From positions 372,001 to 436,000 of the forward strand of contig NZ_PJBJ01000022.1 in the NCBI RefSeq assembly GCF_002836475.1: a stretch of DNA of 64,000 nt. Direction: 5' to 3'. This DNA is from Flavobacterium sp. ALD4 (lineage in GTDB: Bacteria; Bacteroidota; Bacteroidia; Flavobacteriales; Flavobacteriaceae). The first letter of the stretch is position 1. The number at the start of each line of letters is the position of its first letter. The notes beneath the pieces were generated by a model. That model was not told the DNA's origin, did no database searches, and saw only the letters and a list, made by a program, of their open reading frames with translations. Shown here one piece after another: positions 25,862 through 35,414 of the stretch. Position numbers and translations under genes: made by a program.

Positions 25862-26575
25862 CTATGCTTCTTCCATGGTGTGATACACGTTCATCACGTC
25901 ATCATCTTCTTCCATTTTTTCAATCAATTTTTCTACATCAGCCATTTCAGCTTCTGTTAGTTTCGTAGTGATTTGAGGAATTCTTTCAAAACCAGAGGAA
26001 AGGATTTCAAGATTGCGATTTTCAAGTTCTTTTTGAATAGTTCCAAAACTGGTAAAAGGGGCATAAATTAATATTCCGTCTTCATCTTCAAAAACCTCTT
26101 CGGCACCAAAATCAATCAATTCTAATTCTAATTCTTCAGGATCAAGACCGTCTGCTGGAATGCGGAAGTTACAGGTATGGTCAAACATAAATTCAACAGA
26201 ACCTTGTGTTCCCATGGTACCATTGCATTTGTTGAAATAACTTCTTACATTGGCAACAGTTCTATTGTTATTGTCGGTAGCCGTTTCAATTAAAAGTGCG
26301 ATGCCATGAGGGGCGTAGCCTTCAAATAAAACTTCTTTATAATTAGCAGTATCTTTATCGGTTGCTTTTTTAATGGCACGTTCTACATTTTCTTTAGGCA
26401 TATTTGCTGCCTTTGAATTCTGGATAACGGCTCTTAATCGCGAATTGGCGTCAGGATTTGGTCCACCTTCCTTAACGGCCATTACGATGTCTTTTCCAAT
26501 TCTTGTAAATGCTTTAGCCATTGCTGACCAACGTTTCATTTTTCTCCCTTTTCTGAATTCAAACGCTCTTCCCAT
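25862..26575 (-). CDS. YebC/PmpR family protein
   Basis: A 237-residue protein with the family's three parts: the N-terminal helical region with KRWSAMAKAFTRIGKDI and GGPNPDANSRLR, the middle NMPKENVERAIKKA with YEGYAPHG-like sequence (LFEGYAPHGIALLIE), and NRTVANVRSYFNKCNG with the GSVEFMFDH segment. Members are described as DNA-binding regulators, and some as translation factors relieving ribosome stalling. It lacks signal peptides and acts in the cytoplasm. It is monocistronic, with a strong terminator behind it. Confidence 0.93.
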   Translation of the reverse strand: MGRAFEFRKGRKMKRWSAMAKAFTRIGKDIVMAVKEGGPNPDANSRLRAVIQNSKAANMPKENVERAIKKATDKDTANYKEVLFEGYAPHGIALLIETATDNNNRTVANVRSYFNKCNGTMGTQGSVEFMFDHTCNFRIPADGLDPEELELELIDFGAEEVFEDEDGILIYAPFTSFGTIQKELENRNLEILSSGFERIPQITTKLTEAEMADVEKLIEKMEEDDDVMNVYHTMEEA

Positions 26576-26655
26576 TTCTTATTTATTATAATTTACTACA
26601 AAAATACAGTTATTCCTTATTTATACCAAAACCCTGTTCTTTTCTTTTTATGAAA

Positions 26656-28713
26656 TTAGGGTAATATTCCCTTTCCATTATTTTTTGCTGTATTCAAATC
26701 ATTAATTATAGCAATCGCTTCATTTAAATAGTGGTTTTTTTTCAATGCTTCCAACTGAAATTTATTATTTGCTTTTTCCAAAGGATTAATGGTTAGCAGA
26801 TAATTATTGAGGTTTGAATTATGGATAAGTAAATTGTTGCTTTTTGTTTCGAACGCATTAATTTCCTCCCACATTTCATTGATTTCAGACTGACCTTTAA
26901 TGGCGGAGTCAAGAGTCACCGGTTGTGCTAATTTTGGCGTGTTTATTAAATCGTCAATTTTTTTATTGAGTTCTTTTGTTTTATTGAAATAGGAATTGCC
27001 AGCGATCCTATCCGTGCTTTTTTTTGCGATTTTTGTCATGGCGCTATTTTTCATATAGCGCTTAAAAATTAGTAGAGTTGCAATACTGTCGTTTTTTAAA
27101 GCAGTGGGGTTGTCTCGCTCCTTTGAATAAATGCTTTCATAAATTTCTGGAACTATTACATTGGGAACAATTCCCGTTGCTTGATTGCTTTTTCCGGTAA
27201 CCCGATAAAATTTATTAACACTGACTTTCACAAAGTTTTCGACGTCATTAGGTTCTAATGACATTATGGACTGCATGGTCGCTTTGCCCACAGTGGTACT
27301 TCCCAGCAGTAGTGCTCGATTGTAGTCTTGCAATGCGCTTGCAAAAAACTCACTTGCTGAAGCTGAATTCCCGTTTACCAGGATCACTATCGGATCTTTG
27401 TAAATCATGCCTGGATAAGGGTCACTTATAATAGTTTGCTCTTTTTTGTTATCCAGTATAATGGAGATAGGACCGGAATCGATAAACAGTCCCGCCAGTT
27501 TGATGGCCTCTTCCATGGATCCTCCTCCATTGTCCACTAAATCAATAATAACACCTTGAATAGAATCTCTCTGGAGTTTTAGCACTTCGATTGCAGTGTC
27601 CTCTGCGCAACCTTTACCGCTATTCCCTTCAAAATCAGAATAGAAACTTGGGATTTTAACATAGCCGTATCTTCGTTTATTATGTTCGGCAATAAAACTG
27701 TAAACTGTGTTTCCCTCGTCTTTTAAGAGCTTTTTTTCCACAAGTACCTCAAAATTTTTACCGGAGCTTCTTCTCAGTGTCAGTATGATTTTTTTATTAA
27801 CATCCGAAAGAATCATATTCGAAATAGCTTCCAGAGTGTTGCAGGAAACCTGTACCGTTTGTTTTAGGTTAGAAATCGAAATGATTTGGTCTCCTTTTTT
27901 TATTATGCCAGTTTGAAAGGCAGGACCGTTGGGATTAAGTTTGATGACTATAATTTCATTGCGCTCGTTTAAGCTCACGTTTAACCCTAACGAAAAATGC
28001 TCTTTTGATAAAGAAGCCATAAAACTGGATTTGGCATCCATGTTGAAATAGGCGGTATGTGGGTCGAAATAACTACAAAAATGATCAAATAAACTTTCTT
28101 TAAAACCAGAATTTCTTTCCAAAATTGCATTTATTTTACAGATTTCATTTTCTATAGTTAATTTCTTGGATGGGGGTTCTAATGCTGTAAATGCAGCTGC
28201 TATGGAGTCTAAATTGCTGTTTTGAAAAATAATATCATCAAGAATTTCATATTTAATTTTTTTTCTCCAGACTCTTTCGACTTGTTTTTCTTCCAGATAA
28301 AACGGAAATGCTTTTTTATAAAACCGAATCGTATCTTTTAGTTTGTAATCGATCGTATCAGTCTTCATTTTTTCTAATAGGGCTTTGTTTCTCAAAAGGC
28401 CAACTTTGTAGACCTTGACAATATCCGAAAGGAAAGAGCAATCGTTTGTATGGATTAAGTCATCCAGGTTTAAACGGTATTTAAGGGAAAGTGAATCGTA
28501 TTCTGATTTCAGGAAAATATTTCTGTAAGGATCTAGCGCATCAATAAAGGAATCAAACAGAAAAACTGATAAACTATCGTCTATGGGTTTTGGTTGCAGA
28601 TGTTCGCTTTGAATAAGCGTTGATATTTTAGTAAGTAGTACACATGTTTTAACATCATTTTGAGCAAATAGCGAAAATGCAGTTAAGAAGAGGGCAAGTG
28701 AAATTTTTTTCAT
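26656..28713 (-). CDS. S41-family C-terminal processing protease, exported
   Basis: I choose the ATG at 28713, which opens a signal peptide (MKKISLALFLTAFSLFAQ); the longer frame from 28746 buries it. The mature protein of about 667 residues has an N-terminal helical domain (DPYRNIFLKSEYD, as in Prc/Tsp), a PDZ domain (about 230-315; FSLGLNV, GPAFQTGIIKKGDQIISI), and the S41 catalytic core with NGNSASASEFFASAL carrying the catalytic serine and GKATMQS carrying the lysine. It should be a periplasmic protease of the Prc type that trims or degrades proteins from C-termini. Monocistronic. Confidence 0.88.
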   Translation of the reverse strand: MKKISLALFLTAFSLFAQNDVKTCVLLTKISTLIQSEHLQPKPIDDSLSVFLFDSFIDALDPYRNIFLKSEYDSLSLKYRLNLDDLIHTNDCSFLSDIVKVYKVGLLRNKALLEKMKTDTIDYKLKDTIRFYKKAFPFYLEEKQVERVWRKKIKYEILDDIIFQNSNLDSIAAAFTALEPPSKKLTIENEICKINAILERNSGFKESLFDHFCSYFDPHTAYFNMDAKSSFMASLSKEHFSLGLNVSLNERNEIIVIKLNPNGPAFQTGIIKKGDQIISISNLKQTVQVSCNTLEAISNMILSDVNKKIILTLRRSSGKNFEVLVEKKLLKDEGNTVYSFIAEHNKRRYGYVKIPSFYSDFEGNSGKGCAEDTAIEVLKLQRDSIQGVIIDLVDNGGGSMEEAIKLAGLFIDSGPISIILDNKKEQTIISDPYPGMIYKDPIVILVNGNSASASEFFASALQDYNRALLLGSTTVGKATMQSIMSLEPNDVENFVKVSVNKFYRVTGKSNQATGIVPNVIVPEIYESIYSKERDNPTALKNDSIATLLIFKRYMKNSAMTKIAKKSTDRIAGNSYFNKTKELNKKIDDLINTPKLAQPVTLDSAIKGQSEINEMWEEINAFETKSNNLLIHNSNLNNYLLTINPLEKANNKFQLEALKKNHYLNEAIAIINDLNTAKNNGKGILP

Positions 28714-28861
28714 CTCCGCTTTATGTGTATCGAATACAGTTAACAAGCAAGTAATTTTACTTGAATCATAAAGTTACGTAAAGTACTGTATTTCAGCTAA
28801 TTTTGACAATCATTTAAATCGTAAAATTTTGTATGAATTGTGGGAAGGTAAAATAAAAAGA

Positions 28862-28929
28862 AACCGCTGATTTGCTGATTTCTAAAAACACCCCAGAGGA
28901 TGCGATCAAAAATCAGCAAATTAGCGGTT
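28862..28929. repeat. Long palindromic intergenic element downstream of gcvT
   Basis: Arms of 20 bases, AACCGCTGATTTGCTGATTT (28862-28881) and its near-perfect complement (28910-28929; one G-T position), flank a 28-base loop. A related palindrome with the same arm sequence occurs at 41758-41809. It lies 17 bases after the gcvT stop and may act as terminator or mRNA-end stabiliser, but the shared sequence suggests a mobile or selected repeat family. Confidence 0.7.
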
Positions 28930-28946
28930 AAAGAATAAGTATTACT

Positions 28947-30029
28947 TTATTTCTTGTAGAAAGGCAATTTTACTACTTTAGCAGGAACGTCATTTTTTCT
29001 GATACGGATATAGATGTCGTTATCCACTGCGCTGTTAGCAACAGTAACATAACCCAATCCAATTCCTTTGTTCATTGATGGAGACATTGTTCCTGAAGTT
29101 ACAATCCCTATTGCAGCTCCTGTTCCGTCTACGATTTCGTAGTCATGTCTGGGCACTGCACGTTCTTGCATTTCAAAAGCAACTAATTTTCTAGTAACTC
29201 CCTCTTCTTTCTGTTTTTTCAAGTTCTCGGAGTTGGTAAACTCTTTAGTGAATTTAGTAATCCAACCCAATCCGGCCTCAAGTGGAGAAGTCGTGTCGTT
29301 AATGTCATTTCCGTACAAACAGAGACCCATTTCTAGACGCAAGGTGTCACGTGCCGCCAAACCGATTGGTTTTATTCCGTAAGCAGCTCCGGCTTCAAAA
29401 ACTTTATTCCAAATTTGCTCTACGTCTGCATTTTTACAATAAATTTCAAAACCTCCTGAACCGGTGTATCCTGTAGCAGAAATAATCACATTATCAAGTC
29501 CTGCAAAATCAGCCACTTCAAAATGATAATATTTAATGGCAGCTAAATCAACGGAGGATAGGGCTTGCATCGCTTCAACGGCTTTAGGCCCTTGAATCGC
29601 CAATAATGAATAATCGTCTGAAACGTTTTCCATTTCTGCTTTCACGTCATTATGAGATGAAATCCAATCCCAATCTTTATCTATATTTGATGCATTGACA
29701 ACTAGTAAATACGCTTCTTCTTTTAATTTATAAATAAGTAAATCGTCTACGATACCACCTTGATCGTTTGGTAAACAAGAATATTGCGCTTTGCCCACGG
29801 TCAATGTTGAGGCATCATTAGAAGTCACTTTCTGAATCAAAGCTAAAGCATTTGGACCCGAAATAAAGAATTCCCCCATGTGTGAAACATCAAATACACC
29901 CACAGCATTACGAACCGTTTCATGTTCTGCATTTACTCCTTCATATAAAATAGGCATATTGTATCCGGCAAACGGAAGCATTTTTGCTCCCAAACCCTCG
30001 TGTATGTGCGTTAGCGCAGTATTTTTCAT
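28947..30029 (-). CDS. gcvT: Aminomethyltransferase GcvT (glycine cleavage T-protein)
   Basis: A 360-residue protein of normal length. It takes the aminomethyl group from lipoyl-GcvH, releases ammonia and makes 5,10-methylene-tetrahydrofolate. Motifs are [21 protein letters not shown] with FDVSHMGEF (about 45-53), the folate-site sequence [14 protein letters not shown], and [18 protein letters not shown]. The C-terminal GcvT_C barrel includes [21 protein letters not shown]. It is a single gene; gcvH and gcvP are not in the window. Confidence 0.96.
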   Translation of the reverse strand: MKNTALTHIHEGLGAKMLPFAGYNMPILYEGVNAEHETVRNAVGVFDVSHMGEFFISGPNALALIQKVTSNDASTLTVGKAQYSCLPNDQGGIVDDLLIYKLKEEAYLLVVNASNIDKDWDWISSHNDVKAEMENVSDDYSLLAIQGPKAVEAMQALSSVDLAAIKYYHFEVADFAGLDNVIISATGYTGSGGFEIYCKNADVEQIWNKVFEAGAAYGIKPIGLAARDTLRLEMGLCLYGNDINDTTSPLEAGLGWITKFTKEFTNSENLKKQKEEGVTRKLVAFEMQERAVPRHDYEIVDGTGAAIGIVTSGTMSPSMNKGIGLGYVTVANSAVDNDIYIRIRKNDVPAKVVKLPFYKK

Positions 30030-30499
30030 GGTGATTTTGATATAAAAATTTAAGTGGCTAATTTATTGATTTTTTATGAAGTGGCAAAGTCAAACAGAAA
30101 TTGATTCAAACGTTTTCGTATTCTTGTAATGATAAAATATATAGCTTTTGCTGTCGTAAACCTGTTTTCTCTTAAGAGCTAATTCCAGCTATCCATTTCA
30201 AGTCCTCGTCTTGCCAAAAAAGGCTTGACTGTGGGCTTTCCATTTCTATCTGGGCAAGTGCATTTGTTTGTTCGATTCTATTTATTATAAAGATTTACTT
30301 TGGGGTACTAAAGAACAAAGATCAGTATACTGCCTAATAACGATCTCGCTAAAAAGATCTGCTGGTTTAACCTTTGTCAAAGTTGTTTAGCTATTTATAA
30401 TAACTTTGACAAAGATTGTATTACCGCATTAGAAGTATTGAAAAGGACCTGCTATTGAAACTTTTGAACAGGATTGTAAATGCTACTGGCTAATTGGCG
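30030..30499. other. Intergenic region with a possible dispersed flavobacterial repeat
   Basis: No gene is seen in these 470 bases. The block 30185-30256 (CTATCCATTTCAAGTCCTCG ... GTGGGCTTTCCATTTCTATC) recalls a repeated intergenic sequence I know from other Bacteroidota genomes; only one copy is present here. An inverted pair CTTTGTCAAAGTT / AACTTTGACAAAG (about 30372 and 30402) could form a hairpin. Nothing else stands out. Confidence 0.35.
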
Positions 30500-32038
30500 T
30501 TAATATTTTGCTGGTTCTACAGTTTTGGGCAGCGACTGCTTTATAAACGCTCTAATATCATCATTTGCAGTTTCTAAATCTTGTTTTCTTAAATACATCA
30601 TATGGCCACTTCGGTATCCTTTCCAGCTCATTCGGTCTTTTAGCTTACCGCTGGGATCCATTTGCCATAAATTGTATTTTGCATTAAAATAATCACAGGC
30701 ACCATCATAATATCCGGACTGAACCATCACATTCAAATAGGGATTTTGTGCCATAGCCTGACGCAGGTTTTCACCCGTTGCATCATTAGAATTATCCCAA
30801 GGACGTACAGGACCAAACATATTGTATTTAAAATCCGTTTTATAATTCAAAGTATTGCGAATGTACATATTGATTGCAGGAGTAAAAGAATGAAGCCAAG
30901 ATGTTAATTCAGCATTAAAATCAGGGCTATCCCCTGCATCCTTTCGGTCAATCCCTTTATAGCGGGAATCTAATCTTCCTACGGTAAAACCTTGGTCGCG
31001 CAACAATTCTTTCCAGAAATAGCTATAAGGCACATCTAGGTTATTCTGCATCACTACTTTTTCTGAAACTCCAGAATAACGAGCTATTTTTGCAGCTATT
31101 TCTTTTCTTTTTCCTTCGTCGAGGGAACCACCTTTGCTTAACGCAGGGAGTAGTTCATTGATAGTAAAGTCTTCCACTTCGGGTAACATATCCGTCAAAT
31201 CTTTATTTTGTAAATCGGGAGGTAGCATTTTATGGAACCATGCTGTAGCAGCAAAATAGGGTAATTTAAGTGCTCCGTCAGCCGCTACTCCACGAGTGAT
31301 TCCTAATGTTGTTGGGGAAACTAATATGACTCCATTAAGATACATCCATTGGTTGTTTTGTAACTCTAACGCCAATCCAGAAACACGAGTGGTACCATAG
31401 CTTTCGCCAATAAGATATTTAGGCGAAGCCCAACGGTTTGTACGCGTTACAAAGCCACCAATCCAGTTGGCTAAATATTTTACATCTGCGTTGATACCAA
31501 AAAATTTAGTTGTTGGTATTTCTTTACTTGTTGCTCTGGAATAGGCTGTATTAACAGGATTTACAAAAACGATATCAGCAACATCTAAAATAGAATAGGG
31601 ATTTTCTTTAATTCCATAAGGCTGTAATGGATATCCTTCATCATCAATATTCAACAAATTAGGTCCTGTGTATGCAATATGCATCCATACCGAAGCAGAG
31701 CCAGGACCGCCATTGAAAGAAATTACCAATGGGCGCGAAGCACGATCCTTCACATCTGAGCGTTCATAATAGGTGTAAAATAGTCCGGCAATTGCTTTTC
31801 CATCTTCATCCCAAACAGGCATGGTGCCCGTCGTAGCTTGATAGGAAAATTTCTGTCCTTTAATTGTAGTTGTGTGCTCTGTAACCACATTTTGATCGGG
31901 ATTGAATACCAGATTAGCGGGAGAAGGTTTTTCGTCTTTGGCAACCGCTTTTGTGGCTGCAGTTTCGGAACTGCTTTGTTGGGCATACGAATGACTTATA
32001 AACCCAGTTAAGAGTAGTAAAAATAATGTTTTTTTCAT
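30500..32038 (-). CDS. S10-family serine carboxypeptidase-like peptidase, exported
   Basis: A 512-residue protein with signal peptide (about 1-19, ending SHSYAQ). It has the alpha/beta-hydrolase S10 hallmarks: oxyanion-hole sequence ISFNGGPGSASVW, nucleophile elbow GESYGTTR with the catalytic serine, an Asp in YYDGACDYF, and the terminal histidine in SGHMMYLR. Bacterial members of this branch are periplasmic or secreted and remove C-terminal residues from peptides. It stands alone between two noncoding gaps. Confidence 0.88.
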   Translation of the reverse strand: MKKTLFLLLLTGFISHSYAQQSSSETAATKAVAKDEKPSPANLVFNPDQNVVTEHTTTIKGQKFSYQATTGTMPVWDEDGKAIAGLFYTYYERSDVKDRASRPLVISFNGGPGSASVWMHIAYTGPNLLNIDDEGYPLQPYGIKENPYSILDVADIVFVNPVNTAYSRATSKEIPTTKFFGINADVKYLANWIGGFVTRTNRWASPKYLIGESYGTTRVSGLALELQNNQWMYLNGVILVSPTTLGITRGVAADGALKLPYFAATAWFHKMLPPDLQNKDLTDMLPEVEDFTINELLPALSKGGSLDEGKRKEIAAKIARYSGVSEKVVMQNNLDVPYSYFWKELLRDQGFTVGRLDSRYKGIDRKDAGDSPDFNAELTSWLHSFTPAINMYIRNTLNYKTDFKYNMFGPVRPWDNSNDATGENLRQAMAQNPYLNVMVQSGYYDGACDYFNAKYNLWQMDPSGKLKDRMSWKGYRSGHMMYLRKQDLETANDDIRAFIKQSLPKTVEPAKY

Positions 32039-32281
32039 GAGATGGTTTATCTGGTTTTAACGGCAATTTTGGAGGTACTAATGTATTGTTTTTTAAAGTA
32101 ATAACAAATAGTGTTAAAAACAGGTCTGTAAGAAATAATGGCTATTTTAAATTTATCGTAAAATGACTTAAAGTTACACTGGGGATAGCAAATTAAGGCA
32201 ACAAAAAAAATTTAATTTCATTAAAATAATGATTTTTTGCCAATCAGGAATGCAAACGAACTCAGTTTCAGTTTTCTCTCC

Positions 32282-32320
32282 GGTCATTGTGAGTTCCGAT
32301 CGATATCGGAACGAAGTAAT
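32282..32320. repeat. Short palindromic intergenic repeat
   Basis: GGTCATTGTGAG followed by the perfect palindrome GTTCCGAT-CGAT-ATCGGAAC and GAAGTAAT. This arrangement resembles the TCATTGCGAG...ACGAAGCAAT repeats known from many bacterial intergenic regions. The rest of 32039-32343 shows no gene. Confidence 0.5.
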
Positions 32321-32385
32321 ATGGATTTTTTGAGTAAAAAAAATTGTCATATAAAAAGCGTAATTTTAAACAAACAAATCCTACG

Positions 32386-33240
32386 ATGAATCCGATATAC
32401 GTTGACCAAAAAGAAATTTTAAAACGCTATAGACCTATTGATGCCCAAACGCACAAAGGCATCCAAGGGCATGCGCTAATCATTGCGGGAAGTTATGGCA
32501 AAATAGGGGCGGCGGTTTTGGCTTCAAAAGGCTGTTTAAAAACCGGCTGTGGCTTGGTAACTGCTTTTGTTCCTAAATGTGGATATCAAATTTTGCAAAT
32601 GACGATCCCTGAAGTCATGGTTTTGACGGATATGGAGAAAAAACACCTCTCTACGATTGCATTCGACATCAAACCGCAGGCAGTAGGAATCGGTCCGGGA
32701 ATCGGGCAGAAGGAAGTAACGCAAAAAGCACTGCAGGAGTTCTTGATAACCAATAGTATTCCACTAGTGATCGATGCCGATGCACTGAATATTTTATCGA
32801 AAAACAAATCCTGGCTTACGTTGTTGCCATCCAAAACGATTCTGACCCCGCATCCCAAAGAACTGGAACGACTGATAGGAGAATGGGATTCAGAGGAAGA
32901 AAAATTCGAAAAAACGATCGCCTTTTCGCTTCATTATGATGTGATTGTCGTTATGAAGGGAGCGCCAACGCATATCATTGATGCCGAAAAAGTGTACAGG
33001 AATACTACAGGAAATGCGGCTTTGGCCACAGCCGGAAGCGGGGATGTTTTAACTGGAATAATTACGAGTTTACTGGCACAGTCCTATGAACCTATTAATG
33101 CTGCTGTTCTTGGTGCGTACCTTCATGGACTTACGGCTGATATCGCTTTGCCAGAAACGGGCCATCAGTCTTTCATCGCTTCGGATATTATTAAGTATTT
33201 GGGAAAAGCGTTTTTGAGTATTACAGAGTCGAAACTATGA
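32386..33240 (+). CDS. nnrD: ADP-dependent NAD(P)H-hydrate dehydratase (NnrD domain protein)
   Basis: I prefer the ATG at 32386 ([17 protein letters not shown]), giving 284 residues; the frame extends to 32344. It is the ribokinase-like dehydratase that repairs hydrated NADH and NADPH. Motifs are [21 protein letters not shown] near the N-terminus, [31 protein letters not shown], and the catalytic [18 protein letters not shown]. The epimerase domain (NnrE, YjeF N-terminal) that is often fused is absent here. The gene is followed by a decayed TlpA-like gene on the other strand. Confidence 0.92.
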   Translation: MNPIYVDQKEILKRYRPIDAQTHKGIQGHALIIAGSYGKIGAAVLASKGCLKTGCGLVTAFVPKCGYQILQMTIPEVMVLTDMEKKHLSTIAFDIKPQAVGIGPGIGQKEVTQKALQEFLITNSIPLVIDADALNILSKNKSWLTLLPSKTILTPHPKELERLIGEWDSEEEKFEKTIAFSLHYDVIVVMKGAPTHIIDAEKVYRNTTGNAALATAGSGDVLTGIITSLLAQSYEPINAAVLGAYLHGLTADIALPETGHQSFIASDIIKYLGKAFLSITESKL

Positions 33241-33325
33241 AAACAAAATTAGATTTTCAATTCGTTGAATAAATTAATAAGTACGGTTTCTGAAGGTCTC
33301 GTCGCTTGAGAATTCTATAATAAAA

Positions 33326-33833
33326 TCAGTGTTTTTGCTCAAAATAATAAATGTTTTTTTGCTTTTTTCCTTTGTAATAAGTGTCAGAAAACTTTGTTTT
33401 AAAAGATAAAGTGGTCTTCGATTTTTTGATTTCAGGGCGTTTGTTTAGGAACTCCGTTTCATCTAATTTGTATGGTTTTAATCTGAGATTTGAGAAATTA
33501 TAATTGCTGTGCGGGCAAGATATTGATTTTCGACACTATCTTTTATCGTGGAAACAAAGACTTCGTCATCAGCACTAAAGGATAGTTTTTTTTCTTTTGA
33601 CAAATATATCGGCATGCTGTTGTTATCAGTTTCAAGACTATAAATCCCGTCGTAGGCAATTGTTATGTTTTCTGAAAAAGTCCCGTCAACATTTAGCTTG
33701 ATTTCTTTCTTAAAAGATTCTCCTTTGATGGTGATTTTATCTGAAAGAGTTATTAGCTCGTTAGAAGTTGTAAAGGAAGCATAACTAAAATTAACAAGAG
33801 GAAGATACTTTTTTTGTCGGTTATTTTTTTTAA
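33326..33833 (-). pseudogene. Decayed TlpA/thioredoxin-family lipoprotein gene, N-terminal part
   Basis: Three minus-strand frames give one protein in pieces. A signal-peptide piece (KKITDKKSIFLLLILV) lies near 33800-33833, then a frame change leads to ASFTTSNELITLSDKI, ...DGIYSLETDNNSMPIYLSKE, FSADDEVF and ENQYLARTAIIISQIS (to about 33486), and after another single-base loss comes LKPYKLDETEFLNKRPEIKK (to 33326). The DUF4369-like strand pattern followed by YL..KA.I..QIS is that of TlpA-type disulfide reductases of Bacteroidota. The thioredoxin domain is missing. No start codon survives. Confidence 0.65.
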
Positions 33834-33839
33834 GGTTAT

Positions 33840-33929
33840 ACCAAACGAATTTACGTTTTAATCCAAAGTGCTCTAGTATAATACCGATATAATAGGAAAG
33901 TAGTACATTGCAATTGGACTAAATTAAAT
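33840..33929. repeat. Dispersed 90-bp intergenic repeat, copy 2
   Basis: This block aligns over its length with 21701-21790, both starting ACCAAACGAATTTA and containing CTCTAGTAT, ATATAATA and AGTACA/TGCAATTGG. It lies at the upstream edge of the decayed TlpA-like gene. The remaining bases to 34086 carry no gene. Confidence 0.7.
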
Positions 33930-34086
33930 ATAGAGTCGGCATTGCTCAAATATCGCTTATTTCTTATAATTAAATCGTTTTAATAGGGTGATAAATACTA
34001 ACAAGTTTCTTTTTAGGGGTATCATTAAATTAGTTGTTCCAGTAAAATCGAAAGAACTAATTTGTAAGTTTGTACCCTAGTAAATT

Positions 34087-34887
34087 ATGAATATGAAAAG
34101 CAACTTCAATCTTCGAACCGTAAATGTTACGCGCTACATTAGCCCTTTGCGAGAAGGCGGCTCACTGCCAGCTTTGGCGGAAGCCGACGATGATTTTAAA
34201 TACGTCCTAAAATTCAAGGGAGCCGGTCATGGCGTAAAAGCCTTAATCGCCGAATTGATAGGAGGTGAGGTTGCGCGTGTTTTAAAGTTACAGATCCCGG
34301 AGTTGGTGTATGCAAATCTTGATGAAGCTTTTGGTCGTACCGAAGCAGATGAAGAAATCCAAGATTTATTGCAAGGGAGTCAAGGTCTCAATTTAGCCTT
34401 GCATTTCCTTTCCGGAGCTATTAATTTTGATCCTGTAGTCACCGTAGTGGACGCTAAAAAGGCCTCTCAAATCTTATGGCTGGACGCTTTTATCACGAAT
34501 GTAGACCGAACGTTCAGAAACACTAATATGTTGATCTGGCACAAAGAGTTATGGCTTATAGATCATGGGGCAAGTCTTTACTTTCATCATTCTTGGACAA
34601 ATTGGGAGAAGCACGCCCAAAGCCCGTTTGCACTTATTAAAGACCATGTATTGTTGCCGCAAGCTTCTATGTTGCAAGAAGCAGATGCTTTATTCAAGAC
34701 GATTTTAACGCCAGAAACGTTGCGGTCTATAGTAAATCTTATTCCTGAGGAATGGCTGGACTGGCAAGATACGGACGAAAGTCCTGATACAATTCGTGAA
34801 GTCTATCTTCAGTTTTTATCGATGCGCCTGAACCATTCTCAAATTTTCATTAAAGAAGCCCAAAATGCAAGAGAAACACTTATATGA
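34087..34887 (+). CDS. HipA-like protein kinase-fold protein
   Basis: A 266-residue protein, much shorter than classical HipA (about 440) and lacking its N-terminal subdomain. Kinase-like motifs are present: the ATP-binding lysine candidate Lys42 in YVLKFKGAG, the catalytic-loop pattern DAFITNVDRTFRNTNM (Asp133, Asn138, Asp140, Asn145), and DHG (159-161) in place of DFG. HipA kinases phosphorylate glutamyl-tRNA synthetase and induce dormancy; the target here is unknown. No HipB-type DNA-binding partner is adjacent. Its stop lies 23 bases inside the next gene, a DUF3037 protein, so the two are coupled. Confidence 0.8.
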   Translation: MNMKSNFNLRTVNVTRYISPLREGGSLPALAEADDDFKYVLKFKGAGHGVKALIAELIGGEVARVLKLQIPELVYANLDEAFGRTEADEEIQDLLQGSQGLNLALHFLSGAINFDPVVTVVDAKKASQILWLDAFITNVDRTFRNTNMLIWHKELWLIDHGASLYFHHSWTNWEKHAQSPFALIKDHVLLPQASMLQEADALFKTILTPETLRSIVNLIPEEWLDWQDTDESPDTIREVYLQFLSMRLNHSQIFIKEAQNARETLI

Positions 34888-35248
34888 GTACTCGGTAATC
34901 CGTGTTGTGCCGAGGGTAGAGCGTGAAGAGTTCCTCAATGTGGGGATTATTGTTTTTTGCAAAAAAGCGAAGTTTATAAAGATGCTGTATACCATTGATG
35001 GGGCGAAGATGCAACTGTTTTCCGGTGATTTAGATTTGGAACAACTGCAGTTAAATCTGGAGTCTTTCCAGAAAATTGCACACGGAACGAACCAGGGCGG
35101 ACCCATAGCACAATTTGATATTCCGTCTCGTTTCCGTTGGTTGACAGCTTTGCGCAGTTCTGCCATACAAACTTCTAGGCCACATCCGGGCTTGTGTGCC
35201 GATTTAGATAAAACTACTCAAAGGCTGTTTGAAGATATGGTATTGTAA
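34865..35248 (+). CDS. DUF3037 family protein
   Basis: A 127-residue protein beginning MQEKHLYEYSVIRVVPRVEREEFLNVG, with GIIVFC next; this matches the DUF3037 start. No transmembrane segment or signal is seen. It overlaps the HipA-like gene by 23 bases and its start lies inside it, so a stable stoichiometry of two interacting proteins is plausible. The family has no known function that I can name; the recurring partner suggests a modulator, antidote or substrate of the kinase-like protein. A terminator follows at 35386. Confidence 0.82.
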   Translation: MQEKHLYEYSVIRVVPRVEREEFLNVGIIVFCKKAKFIKMLYTIDGAKMQLFSGDLDLEQLQLNLESFQKIAHGTNQGGPIAQFDIPSRFRWLTALRSSAIQTSRPHPGLCADLDKTTQRLFEDMVL

Positions 35249-35385
35249 TGGTTGAACACAAACTATATAAGCACCTGAACAAATAGCACGTAGTACGCGG
35301 CTAAAAATTTAAATTAATTTTAATTACTTATCCGGTCAAGAACCGATAATTTTACTAGCTCTTTTGCCTCCTACAAGGATTATTT

Positions 35386-35414
35386 AGGATAAGGAAACTT
35401 ATCCTATTTTTTTT
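35386..35414 (+). terminator. Terminator after the HipA-like/DUF3037 pair
   Basis: AGGATAAG-GAAA-CTTATCCT is a perfect 8-bp stem with a GAAA tetraloop followed by a run of ten T on the plus strand. It overlaps the 3' end of the convergent GNAT gene. Confidence 0.75.
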
